Source of the DNA: Cohnella zeiphila
Lineage (GTDB): Bacteria; Bacillota; Bacilli; Paenibacillales; Paenibacillaceae
Assembly (NCBI RefSeq): GCF_014212055.1
Contig: NZ_JACJVO010000001.1
Location: 204,553 to 268,552, forward strand
Reading direction: 5' to 3'
DNA: 64,000 nucleotides
Below are positions 44,090-51,686 of the stretch, piece after piece; within the stretch, counting starts at the first letter, position 1, and each line of letters starts with the position of its first letter. The notes beneath the pieces were generated by a model, which did no database searches, had not been told where the DNA came from, and saw only the letters and a list, made by a program, of their open reading frames with translations. The position numbers and the translations under genes were made by a program.

Positions 44090-44788
44090 TCACTCTCCCT
44101 GTTTGAAATATTGAGGATAGCTCTGCCTCAACTGCTCCATGTCGGAGATGCCGCGCCGCAGATGCTCGCGCATCGTCCGCTCCGCCTCGTCGGCGTCACG
44201 CTCCCGGATGGCCCGCGCCATCCGTTCGTGCTGCTCGTACAGGTGGTCCCACTCGTGGGCGGTGACGAGGCGCAGCAGGCGGCTCCGATTCAGATGAGCG
44301 TTCATCTGCTGGATGACCTGCCACGTGTTCCGCTTGCCGCAGCCTTCGAACAAAACGCGATGGAACGCCTCGTCCAGCCCGAACAGCTCCCGCTCGTCTT
44401 CGCGCTTCATGCTGGTTTTCTGCTCCAGAAGGTTGTCGTCAAGCGCTTTCAACGCTTCCGGAGGGAACTTCTCGCAGGCGAGTCTGACGACCGCAGCCTC
44501 GAGCTGTTCCCGCATGAAGCGGGCTTCCTCGACAAGCTCCGCGTCGATCAGGGAGACGAACGTGCCTCGCTGGGGCAGAACCTGCACGAGACCTTCCTGA
44601 GCCAGCCGAAGAAAGCTCTCGCGCACCGGCGTACGGCTTACTTGGAAGGCGAGAGCGGACTCCTGCTCGGACAGGGCGGCGCCCGGGGGCAGCTCCAGGC
44701 TCAGGATTTGCTCCCGCAGCCTCGCATAGACCAGATCGCGGGCGGAACCGCCGGACGGCTGTCGATGCGGGCGAACGTTAAACGTCAT
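44090..44788 (-). CDS. GntR-family (FCD) regulator of the uxu operon
   Basis: A 232-residue GntR regulator: winged helix (SEQESALAFQVSRTPVRESF) and FCD ligand domain (EAFHRVLFEGCGKRNTW). As first gene of the operon with uxuA and uxuB it is the likely uronate-responsive repressor, similar in role to UxuR/ExuR. A perfect 11-bp inverted repeat (44808-44837) sits 20 bp upstream of its start, the expected place for an autoregulatory operator. Confidence 0.88.
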   Translation of the reverse strand: MTFNVRPHRQPSGGSARDLVYARLREQILSLELPPGAALSEQESALAFQVSRTPVRESFLRLAQEGLVQVLPQRGTFVSLIDAELVEEARFMREQLEAAVVRLACEKFPPEALKALDDNLLEQKTSMKREDERELFGLDEAFHRVLFEGCGKRNTWQVIQQMNAHLNRSRLLRLVTAHEWDHLYEQHERMARAIRERDADEAERTMREHLRRGISDMEQLRQSYPQYFKQGE

Positions 44789-44807
44789 GGGTGCAGCCTC
44801 CTTTCCT

Positions 44808-44837
44808 CCATACTACCACACTTGTATGGTAGTATGG
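44808..44837. promoter_or_regulatory. Operator candidate of the uxu operon
   Basis: CCATACTACCA (44808-44818) and TGGTAGTATGG (44827-44837) are perfect inverted repeats with an 8-bp spacer, directly in front of the gntR-uxuA-uxuB operon. Confidence 0.65.
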
Positions 44838-44852
44838 AAGTGAAAAGGCGGC

Positions 44853-45788
44853 TTATTCCAGCCGCGAATGCTGCTTGCGGTAGTCGGAAGGGGCCGCTCC
44901 GGTCCAACGTTTGAATTGACGGCTGAAGTGGGCAATGTCCCGATAGCCGAGAATGGCCGAGATCGTTTGAACCGTATAACGCGGGTCGGACAGCAGATGG
45001 CACGCTTCGTGAAGCATAAGCTCGGACCAGTAGGCCCGCGGGGACTGCCCGTACACTTCCCGAAAAATCCGGTTGCAGTAGGAGACGCTAATGCCGAGCG
45101 CGGCGGCGATCTCGCGGATGCCGTAAGGCTCTTCGCCGCTCTTGCCCTTGCGGAACGTCTGATTGGCCAGGCCCTGCAAGCGTCCTGCGATCTCATGCGC
45201 CAGTTCTACCTTGCCGTACGATTGCGGCGAGAGTTGGAGCGTCTCGGCGGAGACGGCGTCCCATAGCTGGGCCAACAGCTCGAACACGGTCGACTGCAAC
45301 CGCATCCGGCCGGCGACGGACCGGGCGTTGGCCGCGGAATCGGGCTCCATCATCTTGCCGAGCGCCGGCCGGATCTTCCGGGCGATCGGGCTGGCGGCGG
45401 GGAAGAGCGTCTGCTCCATCCGGCCGAGCAGCGACAGGAACAGCCGGTCGTCCAGGTCGAAATGGATGCAGAAATATTCGAACGGCTGGCCGTCCCCGCT
45501 GCGGCTGGAATGCACGTCCCCCGGCCGGAGCAGCAGCAGGTCGCCGGCGCGCTGGTCGTATTCCATGCCGTTGACTCTCATCGTTTGATGACCTTCCAGT
45601 AAGTAATTGATCTCGTATTGCGGATGCTCGTGCGGCGGATACGACCAATCCCCGGCCACCTTGCGGCGGTGAATGCCGAATAGGTTCAGCGTCGTTTTGA
45701 CGTCGGGGAACATCATCTCGTTCACGAAGGTTCCGGAACCGTGCAAAAAAGGCGATGCGTCCAAGTGTCCTTTCCCCTCTCCGGTCAT
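44853..45788 (-). CDS. AraC-family regulator upstream of the uxu operon
   Basis: About 311 residues. The cupin sensor reads SYPPHEHPQYEINYLLEGHQ and LLLLRPGDVHSSRSGDG; the AraC domain ends ALGISVSYCNRIFREVYGQ and DIAHFSRQFKRWTGAAPSDYR. ATG 45788 follows GGGGAC closely; a GTG nine codons earlier has no SD. It lies in the same direction as the uxu operon, 65 bp upstream of the GntR gene, and may add a second layer of control on uronate genes. That link is only positional. Confidence 0.83.
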   Translation of the reverse strand: MTGEGKGHLDASPFLHGSGTFVNEMMFPDVKTTLNLFGIHRRKVAGDWSYPPHEHPQYEINYLLEGHQTMRVNGMEYDQRAGDLLLLRPGDVHSSRSGDGQPFEYFCIHFDLDDRLFLSLLGRMEQTLFPAASPIARKIRPALGKMMEPDSAANARSVAGRMRLQSTVFELLAQLWDAVSAETLQLSPQSYGKVELAHEIAGRLQGLANQTFRKGKSGEEPYGIREIAAALGISVSYCNRIFREVYGQSPRAYWSELMLHEACHLLSDPRYTVQTISAILGYRDIAHFSRQFKRWTGAAPSDYRKQHSRLE

Positions 45789-45902
45789 GTGTCCCCAGTA
45801 TAATCGATCAGGCACGCTTCGGGTAAGATTACGCCGGATTTGGATAGCGTCCCGTGAACATGGGAAAGGGACTGCCCTCTCGTAGGCGCAGTCCCTTTGG
45901 CG

Positions 45903-46817
45903 TTACCTGTGGCTGGTGCCGGTATGCGTCGCGGCGGTCGTACCCGAAGGCGAAGTTTCGGAAGCTTTCTTCAGAATGTAGCTCAGATCTTTCGCCAGCG
46001 TGTTCGACTCGGCGCGAATCTTGGACGGGGTGGACAGCATCCGGTTGACGCGGTCGATCGCTTCGACCGCACGGGTATCGGTCACGGTCAGCACGCGGGA
46101 GGTCGTGCCGCTGCGTCCTGCTGTCGCGGTGCCCGTTGTCGTTCCCATACCGGTCGTCGTCGTTCCGCTCATTCCATGGAAGCCCGTGCTATAGGAAGTC
46201 GCATGAGTGCCGTGTTTGGAGCCGACGATCGTTAGGTTGCCCAGCTGCAGAACGTGGTTATTCGTGACGCTGAGACCGTGAATATGGGTGTTGCTCAAGC
46301 TGCTCGTTCCCACGGTGCCGTTATAGCTCGATGCGGAAGAGCCGAAGCCGGTCGTTCCGGTCGTGCCGAATGGAACGCCCGTCCGGGAAGGAGTCGTACC
46401 GTAGGTACTGTACCCGCTTGTTCCCGTCATCCCGGTCGTATTGGAATACATGCCGGTTCCGGTTGTGCCGGTCGTCCCTGTCGTACCGTAGCCCGTCATG
46501 CCGTAGCCGGGCGTCGTGGTCGGTCCGGAATAGCGGGTAATTCCGTTCCCGTAGTAATTGTTCGTACGATACCCGTCATAATTGTTCGTACGATATCCGT
46601 CCGTTCCGAAATAGCCCGGATGACGGTAGCCCGGCGCATTCAGGATGCCGAGGCCGTTGCGATCCAAAGCGTTGGACCGGTACGTCGTGTGGCCGTCGAT
46701 CACTCTGGCGGGATGGACGTTCTTGGTGGTTACACCGTTGTTGTGAGTGGTGCAGCCGGCAAACATGAGGGTAGACATCCCTAAAACGCAAGCGAGCGAC
46801 AGCGTACCGAGCTTCAA
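45903..46817 (-). CDS. Thr/Gly-rich lipoprotein, possibly spore-associated
   Basis: A 304-residue predicted lipoprotein: signal peptide with lipobox FAGC (Cys22), then a low-complexity Thr/Gly/Tyr/Ser-rich region (about 90-160 and 200-240, with short GTT and YRTNNY repeats), and an ordered C-terminal segment VLTVTDTRAVEAIDRVNRML rich in charged helix. The layout is loosely like YhcN/YlaJ-type spore lipoproteins, whose members are attached to spore membranes; I rate that match as weak. No operon partner. Function unknown. Confidence 0.7.
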   Translation of the reverse strand: MKLGTLSLACVLGMSTLMFAGCTTHNNGVTTKNVHPARVIDGHTTYRSNALDRNGLGILNAPGYRHPGYFGTDGYRTNNYDGYRTNNYYGNGITRYSGPTTTPGYGMTGYGTTGTTGTTGTGMYSNTTGMTGTSGYSTYGTTPSRTGVPFGTTGTTGFGSSASSYNGTVGTSSLSNTHIHGLSVTNNHVLQLGNLTIVGSKHGTHATSYSTGFHGMSGTTTTGMGTTTGTATAGRSGTTSRVLTVTDTRAVEAIDRVNRMLSTPSKIRAESNTLAKDLSYILKKASETSPSGTTAATHTGTSHR

Positions 46818-46986
46818 GACGATTCCTCCCGTTAATGTTGTGGCCTTTGAGGGCCCGACGTTATTGTTCGCAGCGGCAACGGACCTAAACGAGTGAACTG
46901 CTGCACAAGCTGGTTCTTCGATGGGTTCGATCCGATCATTTCCCTGCGGCTCGCCGAAGAGAATCGTATTTCTTCAAATTAAATGC

Positions 46987-47016
46987 TTGACATGTTGGTC
47001 GCCCGCATGGTAAATT
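46987..47016 (+). promoter_or_regulatory. Promoter of the tRNA-Leu gene
   Basis: Perfect -35 TTGACA (46987-46992) and -10 TAAATT (47011-47016) with 18-bp spacing, 42 bp before the tRNA. Confidence 0.65.
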
Positions 47017-47058
47017 ATATTTCGCTGACGCCGAAATGAATGGCGTTGCAAACCATTT

Positions 47059-47146
<88 letters not shown>

Positions 47147-47161
47147 TCTATGAATGAACTG

Positions 47162-47200
47162 GCTCTTGAACTTGTCCTTGTGACGGTTCAGGAGCTTTTT
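47162..47200 (+). terminator. Terminator of the tRNA-Leu transcript
   Basis: GCTCTTGAAC (47162-47171) pairs with GTTCAGGAGC (47186-47195, one wobble), followed by five T. Confidence 0.8.
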
Positions 47201-47317
47201 GCATCATTGGAATTTGCAAAGTGCCGCTCATGACATGTGCCGACGAAATTGTGGAACTGTAATCCAGATGAGCATAAACGACTTGATATAATTCGGAAGT
47301 CAAACCGGAAAGTGGTG

Positions 47318-47902
47318 ATGAATTTGAATAAGATCCCGCTAGATAAAGAAATAATACTCAATACAACAGAAGAAGTCATTCGCCGTTTCGGACCAGACAA
47401 AGCGAATATCACAGACGTGGCCAAATCATTAAAAGTTAGCCACGCTGCCATTTATAGATATTTTAACGGGAAAACAGCCCTTTGGAATGCTGTTACAGAA
47501 CGCTGGCTTACAAAAATGAATGCCGCTCTAGAAGATATTTTAAAAGAAGATAATCCGGCTGATATTAAGCTTTTTCATTTACTCGATGAATTTGCGGAAT
47601 CTAAACGCCGCAGTGCTATTCATGACCCGGAGATGTTTGCGAATTACATGAAACTGGCACACAGCTCGGTGGAAGTAATAAAAAAAAGCATAGAAGAAGG
47701 TATTAACCGTATCGAGAAGATTATCGTTCAAGGAATTTCGGAAGGCATATTTTTTACGGAATCTCCTCATCAAGCGGCAAGATCCGTATATCTTTCAACC
47801 GGTGTTTTTATCAACCCGAACTCCTTTGAAGATCCGAATCGAAAACAGAACATAAGGTCTGTTATAAATCTTCTGATAAGAGGACTTAAAAATCCTAATT
47901 GA
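47318..47902 (+). CDS. TetR-family transcriptional regulator
   Basis: About 194 residues. The N-terminal helix-turn-helix is ITDVAKSLKVSHAAIYRYF followed by GKTALWNAV; the remaining helices form the ligand-binding domain. The gene is clearly more AT-rich than its surroundings (many AAA, ATT, GAA codons), which suggests acquisition from a low-GC donor. The SD is weak (GGAAAGTGGTG). It lies 219 bp upstream of, and in the same direction as, a quinone-oxidoreductase-like gene with two operators in its promoter; it may regulate that gene. Confidence 0.87.
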   Translation: MNLNKIPLDKEIILNTTEEVIRRFGPDKANITDVAKSLKVSHAAIYRYFNGKTALWNAVTERWLTKMNAALEDILKEDNPADIKLFHLLDEFAESKRRSAIHDPEMFANYMKLAHSSVEVIKKSIEEGINRIEKIIVQGISEGIFFTESPHQAARSVYLSTGVFINPNSFEDPNRKQNIRSVINLLIRGLKNPN

Positions 47903-48000
47903 ATCGAGCAGGGATGGCGGTTAGCCTTCGTCTTTATGTCAACACCTTATTGGTGAGAAGGGACTTGGATTTTTTCTCAGCAATGCTTTTTTTTAGTGAA

Positions 48001-48087
48001 AAGTTACAAATGATAAATCTTGTAACTTATCAGCATAAAGTGATAATATTTATTCACAAGTTACAATACATGAAATAAGTAACTTGT
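48001..48087 (+). promoter_or_regulatory. Promoter flanked by two inverted-repeat operators
   Basis: Inverted repeat 1: AAGTTACAA (48001-48009) with TTGTAACTT (48020-48028). Inverted repeat 2: ACAAGTTAC (48056-48064) with GTAACTTGT (48079-48087). Between them lie a possible -35 TTGTAA (48020-48025) and -10 TAATAT (48044-48049) at 18 bp. The four half-sites share the core AAGTTAC, so one dimeric repressor probably binds both and blocks the promoter of the oxidoreductase at 48122. Confidence 0.7.
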
Positions 48088-48121
48088 ATCATTGAATTTG
48101 AGGTTTAAAGGAGGATATTCT

Positions 48122-49069
48122 ATGAGTAATTTTGTGACAGGGGCAAGCAGAGCGGTCCGGCTCGAGTCATTCGGCGGGCCTGAGGTCCTCAACGTCCGCG
48201 AGGTGCCCGTGCCGCAGGCCGGCTCGGGACAGATTCGCGTGCGCGTCACCGCGGCCGGGCTGAACCCGATGGACTGGTTCATGACCTCCGACGCAGACAC
48301 CGCCGCTCGATTCGGCTTAAGCTTGCCGTCCGGGTTCGGAACCGACTATGCCGGGATCGTGGACCAAGCAGGTGAGGGCGTGACCGAGTTCGCGGCGGGC
48401 GACCGCGTGTTCGGCGGTGCCCTCTCCCGCGCGGTTGCTACCTACGTAATCGTAGATGTGGCAGGGACCATCGCGGCGGGCGGCGACGTTCACCGCACTC
48501 CCGACGGCGTCGACGACCGCACAGCGGCCGCTCTTACGATCGCGGGCTGCACGGCCTCCGCCGCCCTCGCCGTGGTCAATCCGGGCCCGGACGACACGGT
48601 GCTCATCGGCGGCGCCGGAGGCGGGGTCGGCGTGTTCGCCGTCCAACTCGCTCGACTCGCGGGCGCGCGAGTGATCGGAACAGGATCGGCGACCTCGGCC
48701 GCCGCCCTGCGTGCCCTCGGGGCCGAACCGGTCACCTATGGCGACGGCATGGTCGACCGGATCCGCGCTCTGGCTCCCGCAGGCGTCACTGCGGCGATCG
48801 ATCTATACGGGACAGACACGGTGCAGGCTGCTCGAGACCTTGGTGTTCCCGACAAGCGCATCACCACCATCGCTGCGCTGGTGGAGGGGATCACGCCGGC
48901 AAACGGTGCCAACGCCGCCCCTTGCGCCATTGAAGAGATTGCACGCCTGGTCGCGACGGGCCAGCTCCAAGTGCCCATCGCAGCGACTTTCCCGATGGAG
49001 CAGATCCGCGCGGCGGTCGAGCTTCAAGCAGGCCGGCACGTGCACGGCAAGGTCGTCATTACCATCTAG
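48122..49069 (+). CDS. NADP-dependent quinone oxidoreductase-like (zinc-less MDR) protein
   Basis: About 315 residues of the medium-chain dehydrogenase/reductase superfamily. The N-terminal catalytic fold has GPEVLNVREVPVPQAGSGQ and GFGTDYAGIV; the Rossmann nucleotide loop is GGAGGGVGVFAVQLARLAGA. No structural or catalytic zinc cysteines are seen, so it is of the quinone oxidoreductase type. AAAGGAGG lies seven bases before the ATG. Codon use (GCC, GTC, CGC dominate) is even more GC-rich than the host and sharply unlike the AT-rich flanks, as if acquired from an actinobacterium. Substrate unknown, perhaps an electrophilic quinone or enone. Confidence 0.88.
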   Translation: MSNFVTGASRAVRLESFGGPEVLNVREVPVPQAGSGQIRVRVTAAGLNPMDWFMTSDADTAARFGLSLPSGFGTDYAGIVDQAGEGVTEFAAGDRVFGGALSRAVATYVIVDVAGTIAAGGDVHRTPDGVDDRTAAALTIAGCTASAALAVVNPGPDDTVLIGGAGGGVGVFAVQLARLAGARVIGTGSATSAAALRALGAEPVTYGDGMVDRIRALAPAGVTAAIDLYGTDTVQAARDLGVPDKRITTIAALVEGITPANGANAAPCAIEEIARLVATGQLQVPIAATFPMEQIRAAVELQAGRHVHGKVVITI

Positions 49070-49204
49070 TTCATTAATTTAGTTCGTCTGAACTTTCAAA
49101 TTCATTTCTTTTTGACTGCGCTCCGCTAACAATTGCCGATGGTCAAAATCACAATTAATGTACATATTCATCAAGCTAATTTCGCATGAGTGAAAACATA
49201 AATA

Positions 49205-49237
49205 CAAGAAGCAAACCGGGATGCGGTTTGCTTCTTG
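49205..49237 (-). terminator. Terminator of the CuA-like lipoprotein gene
   Basis: Fourteen-base perfect arms, CAAGAAGCAAACCG (49205-49218) and its complement (49224-49237). On the minus strand a T-rich tract follows. Confidence 0.8.
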
Positions 49238-49267
49238 AACGTTGGACTCAACCTTATGATTCAGCAA

Positions 49268-49711
49268 TTATTCGACAATCAGTGTACCCTTCATTTGGGT
49301 ATGGCCAGATCCGCAAGGCACGGAACAATGGTATTCGAAAGAGCCGGCTTTGTCCGCTGTAAACTCCGCACTGCCGTTTCCGTTAATGGTTACGTTGTAA
49401 TCCGGGATCGTAAAGCCATGGCCGCCGTCATCGCTTTGCAATGTGATGTTGACTTTATCGCCTTTTTTGACGTGGATTTCTTTCTGGTCGTATTCAAAGT
49501 CCTTGGCCATCAACTTGATCTCCACGGCCTGACCGGCAGTTGATGTCGGGCTTGGGGAGGCGACCTCGGGTACCGATGCGGATGCGGTAGACGCTTCTGC
49601 GGAAGATGCCGGCGATGCTTGTCCGCTTGTGCTCGTGCTATTGCCGCAAGCACTCAGTACGACCATCAAAGCTGCCAGAGCGGTCGTCAATAGGAACAGG
49701 TGTTTTTTCAT
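49268..49711 (-). CDS. Cupredoxin-domain lipoprotein with CuA-like motif
   Basis: A 147-residue lipoprotein: lipobox LSAC (Cys22), Ser/Ala/Pro-rich linker to about residue 60, then a cupredoxin fold. Metal ligands are His98 (GGHGF) and Cys129, Cys133, His137, Met140 in HCSVPCGSGHTQM, the CxxxCxxxHxxM pattern of the binuclear CuA site in cytochrome oxidase subunit II. It has no oxidase membrane domain, so it is a free, membrane-anchored copper protein, perhaps an electron carrier or copper chaperone at the cell surface. Monocistronic. Confidence 0.85.
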   Translation of the reverse strand: MKKHLFLLTTALAALMVVLSACGNSTSTSGQASPASSAEASTASASVPEVASPSPTSTAGQAVEIKLMAKDFEYDQKEIHVKKGDKVNITLQSDDGGHGFTIPDYNVTINGNGSAEFTADKAGSFEYHCSVPCGSGHTQMKGTLIVE

Positions 49712-49925
49712 ATTATGAATTCTCTCCTTTTGATAAATCTTATGATAATGTCGAAATTTACTGTAACATCGAGATCTTTAAATTTTGTTAAACATTTATT
49801 AAACGAATAGTATTAAATTTAAGGCTTACAACAAAGGACGCTTTGAAGCCGGCAACTGTGCCTCCTTTGCACCTATTGAATGGCCTCCGGATACGGCGAG
49901 CAACATCCGCAGGGCTGGTAACAAA

Positions 49926-49966
49926 AAAAGCCGGACAGTCTGAGGTGATCAGATTGCCCGGCTTTT
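49926..49966 (-). terminator. Terminator of the AhpD-like gene
   Basis: AAAAGCCGG (49926-49934) pairs with CCGGCTTTT (49958-49966); on the minus strand the stem ends in seven T. The 290-bp gap up to 49711 holds nothing else I can identify apart from AT-rich promoter sequence of the lipoprotein gene. Confidence 0.85.
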
Positions 49967-50001
49967 CAAGTCATCTTCCGATTCCTTGCTCTTCAATTCC
50001 T

Positions 50002-50481
50002 TTAGCTCAGTCCGGCTTTCGTCAAACCGAAGGCCGCATCGGCCGAACCGGGCACCGTCTTGAAGGCGATATTGATCCGGTTCCAGGCGTTGATCGACAT
50101 GATCGAGAAGGTCAAGTCCGAAATTTCTTTCTCCGAGAACTGCTCGCGCGCTCGATTATAAATATCGTCCGGCACGCCGTGCTCGGGCAGCTTGGTCAGA
50201 ATCTCCGTCCATGCCAGCGCAGCCCGTTCGCGCGGAAGAAAAAGCGTGGACTCCCTCCAGATCGGAAGATGGTAAAGGCGAAGCTCGCTCTCTCCGTGGA
50301 TTTTGGCTTCCTTGACATGCATGTCAAGACAGAAGCCGCATCCGTTGATTTGCGAAGCGCGGATATGAACCAGATCGAGAGTTTTTTGCTCGACGGAGCT
50401 TCCCTTCTCGGCATTGCTGAATTCCATCATCTTTTTGAAGAGTTCAGGAGACTGCTGCATATAATGGATACGTTGCGACAT
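50002..50481 (-). CDS. Carboxymuconolactone decarboxylase/AhpD-like protein
   Basis: A 159-residue AhpD-fold protein. The redox motif is Cys48-x-x-Cys51 with His55 (GCGFCLDMH), typical of alkylhydroperoxidase-like members that reduce peroxides through a disulfide. ATG 50481 is preceded by GAGGT. Its promoter (50526-50552) matches the ECF41 sigma-factor consensus, and such genes are known ECF41 targets; the ECF41 gene itself is 4 kb away beyond the germination operon. Likely role is oxidative or envelope stress, inferred. Confidence 0.88.
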   Translation of the reverse strand: MSQRIHYMQQSPELFKKMMEFSNAEKGSSVEQKTLDLVHIRASQINGCGFCLDMHVKEAKIHGESELRLYHLPIWRESTLFLPRERAALAWTEILTKLPEHGVPDDIYNRAREQFSEKEISDLTFSIMSINAWNRINIAFKTVPGSADAAFGLTKAGLS

Positions 50482-50525
50482 TGTGATTACCTCACTTTTC
50501 TTTGAATTTTGGGCCTCATCCATAT

Positions 50526-50552
50526 AACGAGACGGGGGTCTTTCCCGTGACA
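50526..50552 (-). promoter_or_regulatory. ECF41-type promoter of the AhpD-like gene
   Basis: On the minus strand TGTCACG (complement of 50546-50552), 16 bp, then CGTT (complement of 50526-50529). Known ECF41 targets carry TGTCACA-N16-CGTC. The start codon is 45 bp downstream. Confidence 0.65.
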
Positions 50553-50564
50553 TGCCGATCCGGC

Positions 50565-51665
50565 TTAATCGGCGATCGGCGTTTTGAGCCGTTGGCGGAT
50601 GCTGCCCGCAATCCATAAGATCAACGGTACCGCGAGGTAGAGGAAAGGATAAAAAAGGCTGACCAGAAACAAGTTGTTCGGCATATCGGAAGTACGACTG
50701 TCGGAAATGCAATAAACCGCATAACCCAGCCAGATCAGCGTCGTGAGAAAAGCGACGAGCTTCCAATTTTTGATTCCGGTCCATTCGGATAATCCGTAGC
50801 TTAGAATGAACAAGCAGACCGAAAGTTTAATAAACGCGCCAAGCAGCCAAAGAGGAATAAAGAAAGCGTCGATATTCTGAATAAAATTGAGAATGGATAC
50901 GAATTTGGTGAGAGAATAGATCGGAAAAACCAACTGCATGGCGAGATTGGGTCCGGTTACGAATAAAAGCACGAGGGTGCTGAGTACGCCCCAAAGCAGG
51001 GCAATCGTCGTCCCCCACAGAATCGTACGCGAGGCGTTCCGCTTGTTTTCGGCGAAAAAGAACAGCATCAGGATGATCGAAGGATCGATCATGTAGTTGT
51101 AGGAGTGAAAGGCGCCTTTTACAATACTTAACCACCCGGTGTCGGCATAAATGGGGAGTATTCTTTTGATATCCATATCTTGAGGATTCAGGATCAGCTG
51201 GATAAACAACATGAAGAGAAAGATGGGGCCGATAATCTCCGCGCAGCGGCTTACGGCCGTAATTCCGCCTTTGAGCACGGCGTAGGTTACCAGAAACATG
51301 ACGCCTAACAGAATGACGATCATAGGCGTTTGATGGAGCATGACCAGGTTCTGGAATTCAACCAATCCTTTGAGGATGATGCTCATGTGCATGAACCAGA
51401 GCAGAAAGTAAACGACAACGACGATTTTGCCGATCACGGTACCCAGAAGATCCTTTATGAATCCCACCAACGTTTTATCCTTGTTTTGCATGCATACCTT
51501 TAGCATGATCCAGGTGACAGCCAGCATGAATCCTCCGCCAAGGAGAATCGAAATCCAGCAGTCCTGGCGCGATTGCGCTGCCGCCAAATGGGTCGGCAAG
51601 TAGGACAGCTCGACCAGAGAAGAGATGCTGACCAGCCAGAACATTTGGTATGCGCTTATTTTCAC
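50565..51665 (-). CDS. Spore germinant receptor B subunit (GerAB/GerBB-type permease)
   Basis: A 366-residue integral membrane protein with about ten hydrophobic segments, of the amino-acid/polyamine/cation-like GerB spore-germination family. It begins KISAYQMFWLVSISSLVEL and contains LPTHLAAAQSRQDCW, a pattern common to these subunits. It is thought to bind the germinant in the spore inner membrane together with the A and C subunits. It is last in the A-C-B operon, 21 bp after the C-subunit gene. Expression would be forespore-specific; no promoter was resolved. Confidence 0.9.
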   Translation of the reverse strand: MKISAYQMFWLVSISSLVELSYLPTHLAAAQSRQDCWISILLGGGFMLAVTWIMLKVCMQNKDKTLVGFIKDLLGTVIGKIVVVVYFLLWFMHMSIILKGLVEFQNLVMLHQTPMIVILLGVMFLVTYAVLKGGITAVSRCAEIIGPIFLFMLFIQLILNPQDMDIKRILPIYADTGWLSIVKGAFHSYNYMIDPSIILMLFFFAENKRNASRTILWGTTIALLWGVLSTLVLLFVTGPNLAMQLVFPIYSLTKFVSILNFIQNIDAFFIPLWLLGAFIKLSVCLFILSYGLSEWTGIKNWKLVAFLTTLIWLGYAVYCISDSRTSDMPNNLFLVSLFYPFLYLAVPLILWIAGSIRQRLKTPIAD

Positions 51666-51686
51666 GGGTCGATGCCACTTCTTTCT

